NCBI GenBank assembly: GCA_013399855.1
Contig: VXAY01001313.1
Location: 1,225,084-1,289,083 of the forward strand
Origin: Oxyruncus cristatus
Lineage: Eukaryota > Chordata > Aves > Passeriformes > Cotingidae
Length of the DNA: 64,000 nt
Reading direction: 5' to 3'
The notes under the pieces: generated by a model
Database searches by the model: none
The model's input: the letters and a program-made list of their open reading frames with translations, nothing else
Told to the model about the DNA's origin: nothing
Shown here: piece after piece, positions 1 through 13,257 of the stretch
Layout: every line of letters starts with the position of its first letter
How positions within the stretch are numbered: position 1 is the stretch's first letter
Position numbers and translations under genes: made by a program

Positions 1-3000
1 TGGAGATAAAACTCTTTCACCTACAGAGCTGTTTTTACAGGTCAAAGCTGAAGAATTTCAATGAAATAAGGAAAAATGTACTACTACCTTTGTAAATTCT
101 TAACCTCTGTTTATCCAGACCTATCACTTGCTACTGCAGTGAACCTGGCATCTTTTGAAAGCACGATTCTCTTTTAAAAAGAAAATCAAGAACTAGGGTT
201 AATTCTGTCCCATACATTTTACTGGGAGTGATATATGAGTCTGATTAGTACATACAGATTTATGAGAGAGCATACAGTCCTTGAGAAGAAAAATCTCTTA
301 AATTATTGCATTTTACCTCTTTAACCTTTGTTCTGATGCAAGGTCAAACTGCATGTTTAAAATGTGTACTTGTCACACACTTTCTTTAAAGATTAAGACT
401 GCTGAAGGCTGGGCTGAATTTGCCACCCTGATCACCCTGAACGCTGGAAGCAGCGTGTAGAGTTTGTCAGGTCGTGATTCCAATTTGCCTGAGAGACAAA
501 AAATGATTGCATTCTGTGGCACTCAGATTCCCTTTCCTATCAAGGCAAACAGAAACTTTTTCCAGAAATGTTATTTGACACAAGCAAATCTTTCTTACCG
601 CTTGGCACTCTTCTCTTGGTGAAACCAATTAACTATGTATAGAAGTAGCAAAGAAATAAGTAAATAACTGTTATTTGTCCTACTGAAAGAGGAAATTAAA
701 TGTGAAGCTACTGAAGAAAAAGAGACAGTGGAGATGAAAGGAAAAGGTAGAAGGCAAGAGGAGTGGAACTAAATTTCTTGCTTTTGTCTCACAGTAATTT
801 GTGTGTTGTAGTAGCCCATTTCAGTATAAAAATTTGCAGTATATTTAAAGACATCAGCTGTGGGTGTGGGAAGATTCAGTAACACTTATTTGTCATTGGC
901 AGATAAAGAAGAACTTTCTGAATCTGCAGGGAGGTTGTCAGGGAAGCTTGTCAAAAGGCAGGGTTTTACCTGAAGCCGAACTGTGAACAAATTTAGGCTA
1001 CTTGAGGCTTAAGGAACAGGTTTTAAAATTTAGCCTTTCATAAGAATTTTCATTAAAAGTGCCCAAGCATCCATCTCAGCAGTGACATGGAGCTTTCCCA
1101 TGCTGTCAGTGCCACTGGTTCCCAGGGCTGGCTTGGTCAGGCCTTGCTTCCCACAGCAGATGATTTGGTGAGAAAACAGATTTAGTAGAGTTGACTCCAT
1201 GATAATTTCTAGGAAACAGCAACTCATTTAAAGGAGTACAAATGAAGAAAGCTATTTGTTATAAGATTGTCTGATGCTTCTCTTTAATGATCTGGATTTC
1301 ATAAATCAACTCATACGAAGGTTAAAATGAGATGGAAGGAAATTCAAGCTTAATCTCATTTTGACACAGAGTAATTAGGCACTCCCCAAGAAGCAGATGG
1401 TTTTGTATTGTAATTGTAGTGCCCCCAAATGATCATTAAAACAATACTCACAATTCCTCTGTGGTATATCTTGACAGATTCATAGACTGGAGGAAAGAAA
1501 ACAGAATTGGGTCCCTTACTGCTGAGGTATTCTTAAGTTTCACTTGGAAAATGCACATCGGTGTATATGTTAATGACTTTTCCTGCTTGAATTCAGTTAC
1601 TAGAAGTGCCCTAGAACAGTAAAATCTTTTATTTTTGCTGTATTCAGGCACCTGAGACCTGGTTCTTCAAAGTGGATAGGATTTCTGTGCACAGGGCATA
1701 GTGCACTGGTTTCCAAGGAGATGTGTATATTGTGCTTGGGGTAACAGAGATCTTGGGAGAGTGAGATTGGGTAGAAGAGTCCTCCTTTTATCAGTTTACT
1801 CGCTGATTAGGAAAATAAAGTGAGAGCCTTGTAGCTTTCTAATGACTGTAAACCTGGCAGGCATTTCCCGGTGTGGCAGTGACCAACTCACGGCACCAGT
1901 GCCAAGCTGCTTTAAGTCCCAATTATTCCCTTGGAAGAGTGACACGTGTGGGGGATCCTTGCATGTTAAAAATTATCATGGTGTTTGTCATCAACAATAT
2001 GAGATGCTTAAGATGCATATCTTTCCTCTCTCTGCTGGTCACCCTAAGACCAGTGATGGGGTCGTGGTTATGGCACAGCACAGGCACACAGAGCTGCTCC
2101 TTGCGCCTGTGTCACCGACCCACTTTCAGCCTAGAACAATCTCTAGCAGTGTAAACAGCAGCACGTGGCAGGGCTCAGATTAGTAAAGCAACACTGGTCT
2201 CTGTCATCAAGAATCAGAATAAAACCCCAATGTAGACACTGCCTTTAATGCAGCAAAAGCTTGTGGTGGAAATCTCCTGGGTGAGTGCTGGAAGTGGACT
2301 TAGAATGATCTCACCAGAAATTAAATAGAAATGCTGTCTAGACACCTGGTTCTGAAATAATCTTTTGTTCTGTGAACAATTTAAATGGGTTTTCTAGTCA
2401 AATTACATTAAGCCTGAGTTTAACTGTGTGCCTGTGAACATATATATGAAATAATCTGGAAAATGTGGTGTTTCAAATTGTATGCAGCAGAGACAGAGTG
2501 TAACAACCGAATGTCTTAATGGCTTTAGTGACAAGCCATGCTATGGCTAAGTGGAATTTTTTTTATTCCTCCTCAAAAAGTGAAGTTACTTGTAGGTTAT
2601 CTTGGTAGGTGTTCTGAATGGAGTGCACAAAACTAGAGTGATGTAGCTGACAGGTGGCAGATATGGACTGTAAAAGCAGTCACATTCCCATCACTAGGTA
2701 GGTTGCAAAACCTGGATTTTTCCTTACACTGTGAATTCAAGCAGTAGCACTGTCTGGAGCAGCTCAGGAAGTAGCTGAAAAATACACATTTACTACCAGG
2801 TGCTGCTTTTAATTCCTTTGATGTATTATGTCTGTCAGCTTATCCATTCTCCATTTATGTTGCTCTCCAGAATCCAGATGAAGTGTAGATAATGTCACTA
2901 GTCACAGGGGTTTTTTTTGCCTGTTGCTAGATAATAATGTATTTATGAAATTACTTATAAGAAGTCAAACCTTTCTAATGCATTGTTTTAGTTGAGAAGG

Positions 3001-3300
3001 TGAGCATAATAACTCCATTTCTTATATGTGCCCAGGTGACAGTGCTGTGGATTCTCTTCTCTAATCTTAATTCAAGGATAATTTCCACAACTGATTTACT
3101 GTTGTACTTTCTCCGAATATGTTCATTGAGATAATAGATGGGCAAAGAAAAACAAATCAATGCTCACATCATAGTACATGCTATATTTTGCTCAGACTAA
3201 ATTATATGTAGTATTCTAAGGACATCTTTCTTGCTTGAAATAAAATCAGTGGAACAGACAACCCTTTCTGGATCGAGTAATTGCACTGAGCACTTGCTAT

Positions 3301-3343
3301 AGAAGATTCTTCCACTAAATTAGAAGGATCTTCCACTAAAATT
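3301..3343. repeat. Imperfect two-copy tandem duplication, unit about 21 bp
   Basis: Two adjacent copies of a unit containing CTTCCACTAAA, at 3301-3321 and 3322-3343, differ by a substitution and a one-base indel. This looks like an ordinary replication-slippage duplication. No function is suggested. Confidence 0.75.
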
Positions 3344-4924
3344 CCACAGAAATTACAGTAAAGGAAAATCTACACATGGCATGAAAGCATGCAAGAGAAT
3401 GAAAGCCTCTTCTAAAACAAAACCTCACTTGTCGGGGCTTATGGATGAATGTTGTTGTTCAGACGGTGCTCAGCACACCAAGTATAATCTTTCTGTCCTA
3501 GGGATGGCAGGAGGCACTCATTCTTGCTGCATTGTAGGTGGATCATGGGTTGATCTTACCTGCAGAGAGCATTCAGTCTACTAGTAAATGCGTGGGACAT
3601 TTCTAATGTAGAAAACACCACTGAGTGTGGATAAATGTCTTCACAGGGAAGGCAGAGGAAATTTCACAAGGGAAGGAGTGTGAGTAATGCATGAGATGAA
3701 TGTCTGTGTGGGAACAGGAGGACGGAGAAGAGTAGTGAACTTTCTGAATGAAGCACATCAGAGCACATTAGCAGGATTTTATTTCTTTTTGCAAACATGC
3801 CAAGGCAGCTAAGCACATTTTGAAACCCCATACCGGTTACTATTATGTCTTTTCCAAACCCGCTGATTTGGAATGCACGCGGTCATTCCAAAACCACAGC
3901 TTTGGCCGAGCATTGTGACCGCAGGAGGATGATCATTATTACATTTGCAGTTGTTACCAGGCTAGTGTGGGACTCTGTGAGACAAAAATGCCCAGTGCAA
4001 GTCTTTTGTAGTCAAATTGGGACAGTTGAATAAAAGGATGATTCGAGCATACAGAGCATTACTATTCTGAGGTATTTTTATGCAAAATGTCTTTCAGTTA
4101 CATGAAATATATCACAACTACAGGTTGACTTCCTCAGAATTTCATTGAAGAAAAAGGCAGCATTCCTGCAAGAGCAAACATGACAGTTTAGCATTGCAAA
4201 ACACAACACTTCAAATATCATTTAAAATGGGATAAAAATGAAATATTTATAATGGAGAAAGGAAGATGCAACATCAGAAGGAAAATGGAAATGGAATGTT
4301 TGGATGAGATGCAAACATTCCCTCATCACTGCCCCTGTTCCATTCATTGGGAAACACCCCGATATTTGACCTGGTTTAAGAAGATAAAGAGATGTTATAT
4401 CTTCTACTAGCAAAAGAAGAAAAGAAACCCCACCACATTTTTATCTTGAACAAGTTGATGGTATTACTTTCAGTGCTTTTGTAAATGATGTCACTAGTCT
4501 AATCTATGAAGATAGTTTATAGTGTTCTTAAACAGGATTACTCACTCTGTTTACTTCCAATCTCATTCTCATAGGCTGATGGTGGGTAATACAGAGGAGG
4601 TCATGGTCATGTTGCTGCAGCTGGATATTTATCCTTTCAAGGTAGCTGTCCACCAAGAGCTGGATTTCCTGACAAGCAGGGCTTTTAAAACAATATTAGA
4701 TGGGTGTCTTGCAGTGCAGCAGGTGGCAGGGTGCCAGGCTCTTCCTGGCTGCCAGAGCACAGGTCCAGAGTCTGCCCTCGCTCCCCTCAGCTCCCATGTG
4801 GGTTGAAGGAGCAGCTCCCTATGGGGAGGCCAGGCCAGGTTAAGTGCTGGGAGGGCAGCAGGGCAGTGGGCAAACCCTCCACCAGATGGTATGAACGAGT
4901 AATCTCTGCTCTGGACGAGTGAAT

Positions 4925-5195
4925 TCTGAAAGACATCCCCAATGTGCAAAGTTAATCAAGTTCTGGCCTAATTAAACCACATTGCCTCTGTTATGCCTTT
5001 CTTCCTGTGGTGTCCAAGACGATAAGCTATAATAAAGCAGGGCTGGCTGTGTGGTTTTATGTATCGCTTAACAGGTCAAATAACTATGGTATATGAGTGC
5101 TGATCATACAGGGAGACAAAAAGCTAAGATTTGTTATCTTTATCCCTCCTACTAAGTTAATTTTGGTACCTTTTTGACAGTGCTAATTAAACCGT
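4925..5195. promoter_or_regulatory. Possible regulatory element with a repeated homeodomain-type 11-mer
   Basis: The 11-mer CTAATTAAACC occurs exactly at 4968-4978 and again at 5183-5193. Its TAATTA core is the usual homeodomain binding core. Between the copies are GATA-type sites (GTTATCTTTATCC around 5135-5147), and an AGTTAATCAAG string lies just before the first copy. Such clusters are common in distal enhancers, but they also arise by chance in AT-rich DNA. Nothing here proves activity, and the call depends on cross-species conservation that I cannot see. Confidence 0.2.
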
Positions 5196-8100
5196 ATTTC
5201 ATTCTTTTCCATTCTCTACCAGATAAATACTTACAAACAGAACAACTGAACAGCTGAAACCTGTTTAAAACTACTTCTACTTTGCCGTATATTAAATTTT
5301 GTGATGTATAAAACATTTTAAAGTCAAAAGTTTTTCTTTTCAAGACATTCAAATATATTTATGCTGTCAATCCCTGTGAGATCTCTAATAATCATCTAAA
5401 CACACTGAGCATCACTAAGCTATACTTTGTAAGTACTTCTGGCTTTGTAGAAAGATACAGACAATCCAATGCTGTTCAATGACGGATGTAAAGTTTTCCC
5501 TTTATGGAGTGGCCATCAAATGTTGTGAAATCAATCTGATAATGGGAAGAATTTGCATTAAAAGGCTCTTCAGTCTCATAGTGGCAGAGATAACTGTGTA
5601 TGAAAGTCATGACATTTTAGCAGGTTAGTATTAATGTGACAGATTTAATTTAGAAAGAAATGTTTTATATCCTTTATTAACTAGTTTTATGACAATTTGC
5701 TAAAGAAATCTGCCATCTCCAGTTGTGCTAGGTGTCCTTTCATCTGCCTGTCAACTTCCCTTTGAACCCGATTAGCTTGACAGTAGGACAGACCTCAGAC
5801 AACCATGTTACTGTCAATGTACACAAAAACATGTGCCCAGATAATTTCACCCCCTTTTAGAGGGAAGGCTGCAATGTCAGCTCAGCCCTTCTGGAAGACT
5901 CCAGAGAATCAGTGCTTGAGAAACCTGAAGAAAAGTAGCCTGTGTAAATGCTGCTAAAACTGCCTTTTTCTTGTCCAGTTTGCTGCCACTGATTAGCAGA
6001 AATGCCTTCAGCTCAGACTTCAGTTTTTTTGCTCAGAAAGGAGGAAGGTTGCTATGGGAAGGGAAAATTCAGATCAATTGACCATATTTCTGCTATGTAG
6101 GTTATAATAGCAACCCAAGAGGTGGTTTCCAAGGCTTGGTTTGTTTGCCAAGCTGGCTGTAGGCACAGTTCGATCAGATTGGTGGCTATCCTGACAAGTC
6201 ATGCAAATCTTGCAGTGACACAAGGGACTGGATATATGTTGTCAGACAGTATTTTCTTTTCTATTTCCTCTCCTCTTACCCTGGTGTCTTCTCTTGCTTC
6301 CAAGATTTTACAACATCTGAAGTGGCAATGTCAGAAATGACACAAAACTACATCACACAGGATGTTGCCACCGCAGGAAAATACGACTGAGGCAAGCTCA
6401 GGCTGTCTGAACTTCTACAAGAGCACTGTCATGTCTCATTCATTCCCTGATCACAGCTGCAGGACCAATGATTCTTCCTAGAACTGTGCTTTATTTTTTG
6501 TGAGAAGGCTTATTTGAATGAAAATATTAATACAAGCAAATTACTTGAACTGAGGTAGAACTATTTGGGCTTCTGATTTATTTTCTGTTCAGTAATTCAA
6601 GAAGTATATATGTGTTCTGTCTCTGAGTGAAGGGACTCACAGAAGTGTGTATTTAGAGTGCACTGGCCCCTGTGGCCCTGAAACTCAGCTTCTCCACACC
6701 AGTGTGCTGATGCACTGAGACCAGACACAATGAGGTTCCTCTGCTCCCTCCTTTGCTCTGCAGAGTCTCTGGTAGGTGGGTCAGAAAGCCAGGAATTTTC
6801 TTTCTGACCATACAGTCTGACTTCAGGCATCACACAAAACTATTGCCTTCCTACAACAGCACGTCCTTTCTCTCACACGAGTTGTATTTGTTCTGTTGTC
6901 ACTTTATTGTGTAACACGTTTTCTCTCTGTCCTTTATTAGCTGTGGTTGTTGAAGCCTTCCATGGGCTGTGGGAAATGGAACACAATACACACTCGGGGA
7001 GATGTCACGGACCTTCCACAGATTCATTCTCAGCAAGGTGTTGTGCAAGAAGTAGGGAAAGGGCCATGATCTATATAGAAAATGCATATGGTGGGGCAGT
7101 GTTACTGTAGCTGACAGATTCAATAGCATTTACTCAGGGAACACTTTTAAATCAAGGGGATCACATCATACAATCTATAAGGATACACATCTCCAGGAGA
7201 AAAGGAAAAAGTCTGCTAGGGTTATCGTGTTGGTTTTCTTATCAAAAAAAGAGATAGCAAGGGTACAATGTTGAAGGGACTGAGAAAGTCCAGCAAGTCT
7301 GTAATAACAAGTGTCTGGAAGTATTACACAGCTTAAGTAAACCAACTGGGCAAGTTTTATAGATGTTATTTCTCATTTCTTTGAGTCTAGTGCTTCTGAA
7401 AATAGTTTTAGTTCTGCAGCACACAAGGCAAGAGGCTGTTGTCATCCTAAATAACCTGAGGAAATGTGAGAATTACAAAAATAAAAATTAAATTAGGAAA
7501 AGAAAGATGAAGTAAGACAGGCTTACATTCAGATCCTGGGCCTTTGCTTCCATCTCACTGTGAGTGAGAAATAGCTCCAAGTGAAGTCAAGGTGTTGATA
7601 AAGGAGGAAGGGGAGATCGAATAATTTCATTTTCTAATGAAATGTGTCCTTCTTTGGAGGAAAAATATGTTAAAGAAATAACAGAAAAACTGACCATGAG
7701 GTTATAGAAAAGTGTTGAAGACCACCTCAGAATTCCAGCAAGCCTGGACAATGGGTGGCAAGGCCAGCAGTCTGTTGTGAGAGCTGGAAAATGGGAGCAC
7801 TCCTCCTGCTCCTCACTGATCTCAGAGGTGCAGTCAGAGCCAGCTTCTGACATACTATTTTTCTGCCAGTGCTTCCCTTTCTTCCTCCATCTGTTAAATT
7901 TCATCTGGTGAAGTTTCCATGATTTCATTGCTGAAGACTGAAAGCTGCAATATGGCTGGAACAAGTCATAAGAAAGTGTATTTACAGTGCTGCAGAAGTT
8001 TATTTCATGGGCACTTTTGCAAACAGGAGTCCAGAAGTAGGGGATGGGAAGCGGGGTGGGAATTTGATATAACACATAAAAATGATTTAAAAACAATTTA

Positions 8101-8307
8101 TATGAAGACTTGTACAAGAAACCTTAAAAACCCAATCCTTAAAAAGAATGTGTTCTACAATCTAGTGAAATAGGGTTTGCTATGAAATCTTACCTGTTTT
8201 TCTTTTAACCCTGGTTTATCTTATTCCCTTGCCTCTTGTAGGTAATGTGCCCATTGGCTGCTGGGTGAATACTGTGAGATTTTCTGGCTGGTTTTGGACT
8301 TTTGCAG

Positions 8308-8348
8308 GATAAATCTACACCGAGTTATCAATGACTTTTCTCCAGAAA
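8308..8348 (+). other. Possible mini-exon (41 nt)
   Basis: A TTTTGGACTTTTGCAG acceptor-like string is followed 41 nt later by a good donor, AAA|gtaagtaat. One of the three frames is open through the segment and would encode about 13 residues. Exons this short are uncommon, and splice-like pairs are expected by chance in 64 kb, so this is only a candidate. It could equally belong to a noncoding transcript. Confidence 0.12.
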
Positions 8349-10289
8349 GTAAGTAATTGTTTCCATGTGACACAGTTGCTAACTAATGCTTTTAGGGTTT
8401 GGATATATTTGAAAGTTACTTCTGTTGAATTTGAAATTGCCCGAAGAGTGACAAATACTATTAGTGAACGGACTGGAACAGACACACACAGATTGACAGC
8501 AAAAGTCTTGGTTTAGCTGGAAACCAGAATACAAATTATGTAAAAAAGATACAATTTTAGAGAAGGGTCATCTGGGAAGTGCTGACTATTTTCTCCCATG
8601 TACTGTAAATCAAGGCTTGCTTGTCCAGAAAAGAGAGACAGGTTGTTAAAGAGTTCGCTTTATCTTGCTCATCACGTATACATTCTAGTTAGGGATTAAA
8701 ATAAAATATTTAAGGTACCAGAAAAACAAGATGACTTGCAGTGACTGTTCCCCCAGCAGACTTTTCCCAGACTGCTCACGTATCTTGGTGAAACAAAGCG
8801 GCGCATTTGCTGAAGTAGAGAGACTCGGTGCCAGAGGGCTGTAGGACACGTTGCTTCCTCCCACAAGGCTGCAGGTACCTGCTGCAAGATGTGCTCATCA
8901 TTTTGTGATCCCTTTCCTTAAATAATAAATGTAATCACTGTTGTTTCCTGGCCTACATGGCTTGGACTGCTGGGCTTTCATCTGAGTTGTGGTTTCGAGC
9001 AGGCTGTTGAGTTCAGTTTCAATTAATGAGAGCTTGCTGATCCTTGTGATGCTTATTCATGGGATCAGACATTACCCAAGACCTGGATTTTAAATAAAAC
9101 CATGGTACACATTTTATCTTCAAGGAAAAAGAAGTATATTCTCGTTGGGAATAATTTTTTGAAATCCAATTTATAATTTATCCTTTTTCATTGCTAGTCA
9201 TGTATAAGTTTGAAATTATGCTGAATGTAATATAGTTATTCCAATTATTGGTTGAGTAATTTCCATGAATAATTCTTGGCTTAGGGTTTGATTCTTTCGT
9301 GAAAATCAAACAGACCAGGAAGCTGTCTGTTCTCTGTCCAGCTAAACCCTCCAGAATGATCCTTCTGGTAAATACATGTATAAGTTCAAAAACCTCTCCG
9401 AGTTCATGAAGCATTTAATTCACTTACTTAGAAAAGGTACACAAATGTGAACAGAGCAGAAGTAATCTAATGTGTTCACGCAAATAAGTATCCACTGTTA
9501 AAAAACCACACCTGTGCTTTGTTGCTTCTTATGGTTTGTGTTTATAAAATCTATGATTTGCATAGGCAACCGTAAGAACATAAATTCCTGTTAAAATAGT
9601 CAAACCAAGAACTGGATGGTTTGGGGGAGACATTGCTGAGCTAAATTAAATAACTGGACATTCTAAAAGATTAACTTGATTAAAATAGGTGAGATTATTA
9701 GCTTATCCAGTGGTGTCTCTTTATTTAAAATCTCATTTAGCTGTTGCATGGGAATGGTGTACACCTGTATATCTAAGTTATGTCTTGTGCTTAACTTCCC
9801 AATGGTACTCAGCATTAGTGGGAAAAAGCAACTCCATTTTAAAGGGGTTTGTACTATAAGGTAGAGGCAATATCTATGCAGATTTTCAGGCTGCCCAGGA
9901 ATGTAGTACCTGTATACAATAGGTACAAAAATTCCTTATGTGTTGAAGCTAAGAGAGTAAATTTGTGGCATGCTATGATTAGGAAAAAAACTGCTATTTG
10001 AAGATACTTCGAGGTTTGGAGCTTTAGCTTTAGTCCTGGGAGAGAAGGATTGCAATAAGGCAATTACAGATGCGTACTAAATTAATTAATCCCACAGCTT
10101 TATCACACAGCTGACATTTCTGAGAAATAATTTTCAGGGAAAAAAGCTTCCTCATATTCATTCACATATGGGATTTTCTGTTCAGCAGCATGGCTGAACT
10201 GCAGGGTTCTGAATGTGCTCAATATCAAAAGAGGTGAGTAACGGAGATGGAAAACCAAGTGAATAGATATTGAGAACTACAAGGTCATT
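8349..10289. other. Noncoding region, nothing recognised
   Basis: AT-rich sequence between the possible mini-exon and the CR1 copy. Only short chance reading frames occur, and no repeat family, RNA gene or regulatory structure could be supported. Confidence 0.55.
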
Positions 10290-11387
10290 GCCAGGGTGTG
10301 CAGAGATGCAGTTAGAAATGCAAAAGCTCAGCTCAATTTGAAATTGGCCAGAGGGATCAAAAACTGCAACAAAGGGTTTCTTCAGGTATATAAGAGCAGA
10401 AACAGGAAGGAAAACGGGCAACTTGTCACAAGTGGAGCCCCCCAAGAATCCATATTTGGCCTGACACTGTTTAGTTTCTTCATAAGAGATGCGGAAGATG
10501 GGATCAAGTGTACCCTGGTGGAGTTTGCAAATGACACCAAACTGAGTGGGTAAGTGGACATTTCAGAAGGGAAAACCACCCTGCAGGGAGACCTGGATAG
10601 GCTGGAAGAATGGGCTAACAAGAACCTTATAAAGTTCAACAGGGACAAGCACAAGGTCTGGCACCTGGCAAAACATAACGCAGGAGTGTAGCACAGGCTG
10701 GAATCCACCGGGCTGGGGAGCAAGTCTGTGGAAAGGGAGCTGGGGTACAAGGTCAGTATAAATGAACAGTGTGCTGCTGAGGCGAAGCAAAGCAACAGGA
10801 TGCTGGGCTGCATCAACAAGGGCATCCCCAGCGGAGCTCCAGGAGTCATTACCCCACTCTGCTCAGTGCTTGGCAGGGCACACCTGGAATACTGTCCTCA
10901 GGTGTGGTTTGTGCTATATTAAAAGGAAGTGGACAGGCTTGAAAGGGTCCAGAGAAAGGCCACAAAGAGGATCAAAGGACTGGGAAACCTGCCAGAGGAG
11001 GTAAGAATGAGATAACTAGTTCTGTTTAGCCTTGAGAAAAGAAGGCTTTGGGGAGACCTTATCACTATGTTGCAGTGTTTAAAGGGTGGCTACAAAAAAG
11101 AAGCAGACTCCCTTTTTACAAGAAGTCCATGGAAAAGATGAGAAGTAATGGGCACAAGTTACTCCTGGGTGGATTCTGATTGTACTCAAAAGCAAAATTT
11201 TCATAATGAGAATCCACTGTTGGAATGAACTGCCCAAGGAAGTGATTGATTCCCCAATGCTGGACCCTTCTGAGATTTGCCTGGGCAGGGTATTGAGCCA
11301 TCTTGTCTATACCCTGCTTTTGCCAAGAAAGGTTGGACCGTATGATCCTTGAGATCCCTTCCAACCAGGTATTCTATCATTCTATGA
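10290..11387 (+). mobile_element. CR1 LINE, 5'-truncated and internally deleted
   Basis: This is the clearest repeat in the window. Translated piecewise on the plus strand it gives CR1 ORF2 hallmarks in order. They are a linker with AKAQLNLKLARGIKN and KGFLQVY (near 10320-10390), the reverse-transcriptase turn SGAPQESIFG (near 10430-10460), FANDTKL at 10524-10544, GDLDRLEEWANKNLIKFN (near 10590-10640), a segment ending AHLEYCPQVW (to about 10908) and RLERVQRKATKRIKGLGNLP (near 10935-10995). It ends with the CR1 tail (gttggaccgtatgatcc, then gatcccttccaacc) and two octamers ATTCTATC and ATTCTATG at 11371-11386. CR1 elements are non-LTR retrotransposons that are usually 5'-truncated and end in such octamers rather than poly-A. 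The copy is old: it carries several frameshifts and stops and cannot be mobile by itself. Confidence 0.95.
10296..10553 (+). pseudogene. CR1 ORF2 reverse-transcriptase remnant
   Basis: An 85-codon open stretch inside the CR1 copy. The first half matches the linker between endonuclease and reverse transcriptase. It then passes directly, near 10415-10430, into the SG-PQ turn of the polymerase domain. In intact CR1 these parts are separated by a large part of the fingers/palm region, so an internal deletion of several hundred bases is inferred. The catalytic FADD box reads FAND: codon 10530-10532 is AAT, so Asn replaces the first Asp needed for metal binding. A TAA at 10551-10553 closes the frame. 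Later CR1 coding matter continues downstream but is broken by stops, for example just before the KEVDRLERVQ segment. The remnant is non-functional. Confidence 0.9.
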
Positions 11388-13257
11388 CATGTTTCACTTA
11401 ATGTCATGGATACAGAAGTTTAACTTCTGGGGTAAAGGCTTATCTATTTCTACATTATAAGTTTTATTGTGTTTTATAGCTCTGAATTACAAAAGGCAAA
11501 TTTTTGTATAGTTCAATGGACGTAATACTTCTGGTTGCAAATTACCACAGAAAACAGACTTTCAAACTGGCAGTTCTTTCTATATAGAACTAACATTTTT
11601 AGCTATATTTGTGATTCTTGGATAGGCAGTTATATAAAGATTCAAATCAAATGGCATTAGGCATCCAAATACCAAGCATTTAATCCAACCAAGTGGAAGA
11701 TGTGTGAGCCTCAGTTACCTGCCTGGGATGGACTATAGCTAATGGGGAGAGATGGGAAGGGCCCAAGCTTCACATCTTTCCCACAGGGAGAGATGAGCCC
11801 CTTCTGCTCCTATTTGTGTTCTTCCCTGACTTGGAGGAAAGCCTAGAGAAACTATCTTACATAGAAATCTGCCCTAGCTGAGGAAAAAAAGGATAGTTCA
11901 CATTAAGGCTTTTGAATTATTTTTACCATAGAGAAAAAGAAAACCAGGATCATTTATGTGTACTTTATATGCATATTTGCAGAGAAGCACATGTGTGCCC
12001 CTCATATGTTTGCCAGGCTCCGAACCAATTTACAGTAATTGTACTTTAGGGAGTAAAAGGGCTGGGCTGGTACATGGGGTTATGGCAAACTGGCACTTCT
12101 CCCAGGCTGTCGACATGTACGATTGAATCTTGTCTTTCATTTCTCCTCCTGCTGTGAAAAATAAGCCTTAAAAACATTTATTGAAGTGCAGACTGATGCA
12201 GCAGTGTCCACCCACATTTGCAACCTGAACCAGTGCCAGTAAGAGATGTGAGCTGGCCCTTTCATTTCCACGGCTATCACAGGGTTTATATGATAGTAGT
12301 GCAGAAGTCAATATTAAGTGCTACTTTGCAAAAGAGTGGGGAGGAATCACATCAGGAAGATTTACACATCTATCTCTGAGTGGCTCTTCATTTCCATGAA
12401 GATGGAGTCAGATAACAGTACAGCTCGCTCTTCTTAAACTCATAAATAGCATCCCTACATGCTACTGCATATCTCACCCATCTCACGCTTAATTTGTAGG
12501 CTACAAATAGATTTCAAGGCCAGATTTCTGTTTTGTTTCTGTTTGTTACTCTTTCTGCATCTGCTTAGCATGAACAGCATTTTTTACTACCTTTTGAGCT
12601 AGATTTTCTTATGGCAAAAAGTTCTCTTTTACCGTATTCTAAATTAAACTTTCATGCCTTTTCAGCCTGCATATACTTTTTAGTCAAGGATGATACTGAA
12701 AATATTAAGGAGTTCATTAAAAATTATGATTAATCAATTTTATTACAATAGCACTTAGAAGCCCCTGCTGAGACAGGAGACCTATTGCACTGGGCACTGT
12801 AGGGACACATAAAAGAGTGAGTTTCTGCTTCAAAGAGCTGAAAATTGAACCAGAAAAGACATGTTTCTCTTGGCTTAAGGGAAGCTGAATAAGGGCTTTT
12901 GTGATATTCTTGAGCAAGCTGGAAGCCCCACGTTTCATTGAAACCTTTTCCTTTTAATTCCACAGTTTCACAAAAAATATATAATGAATGAAGCTGGATT
13001 CAACTTTCAATTAAAAGAATCTCAGTCTATCTTCTGCTCTGTCTCCCCACAGCCTGCTCCTTTTGCTTTCTTCATTCTTCCTGTGCAGGAACAGTACAAC
13101 AGCCCCATGTTCCCCGTTCAGCAAACCTTTTCAAACAGCTACATTTGTGTCTTGTCATCACATTTCTAATATTGAATTTTCGTGTTTCAAAAGGCATTTT
13201 CCTTCTCATTTTTTGTTAGTTCTGTAGTTATGTGAAAATATTCAAAACTTTCAAAGT

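Larger units (their letters stand above)
1..8307. other. Noncoding, single-copy-looking region
   Basis: No gene is recognised here. The reading frames are short, overlap on both strands and show no familiar domains, so they look like chance frames in AT-rich DNA. The longest, on the minus strand between 8117 and 7587, opens with TTG. Its first ATG is at 7928, leaving about 113 codons, and I recognise no family in it. Small items inside are listed separately: a tandem duplication near 3.3 kb and a possible regulatory patch near 5 kb. A stretch rich in G+C at about 4700-4900 has no recognisable content. The region could be intronic or intergenic, and the sequence alone does not decide which. 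Confidence 0.6.
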
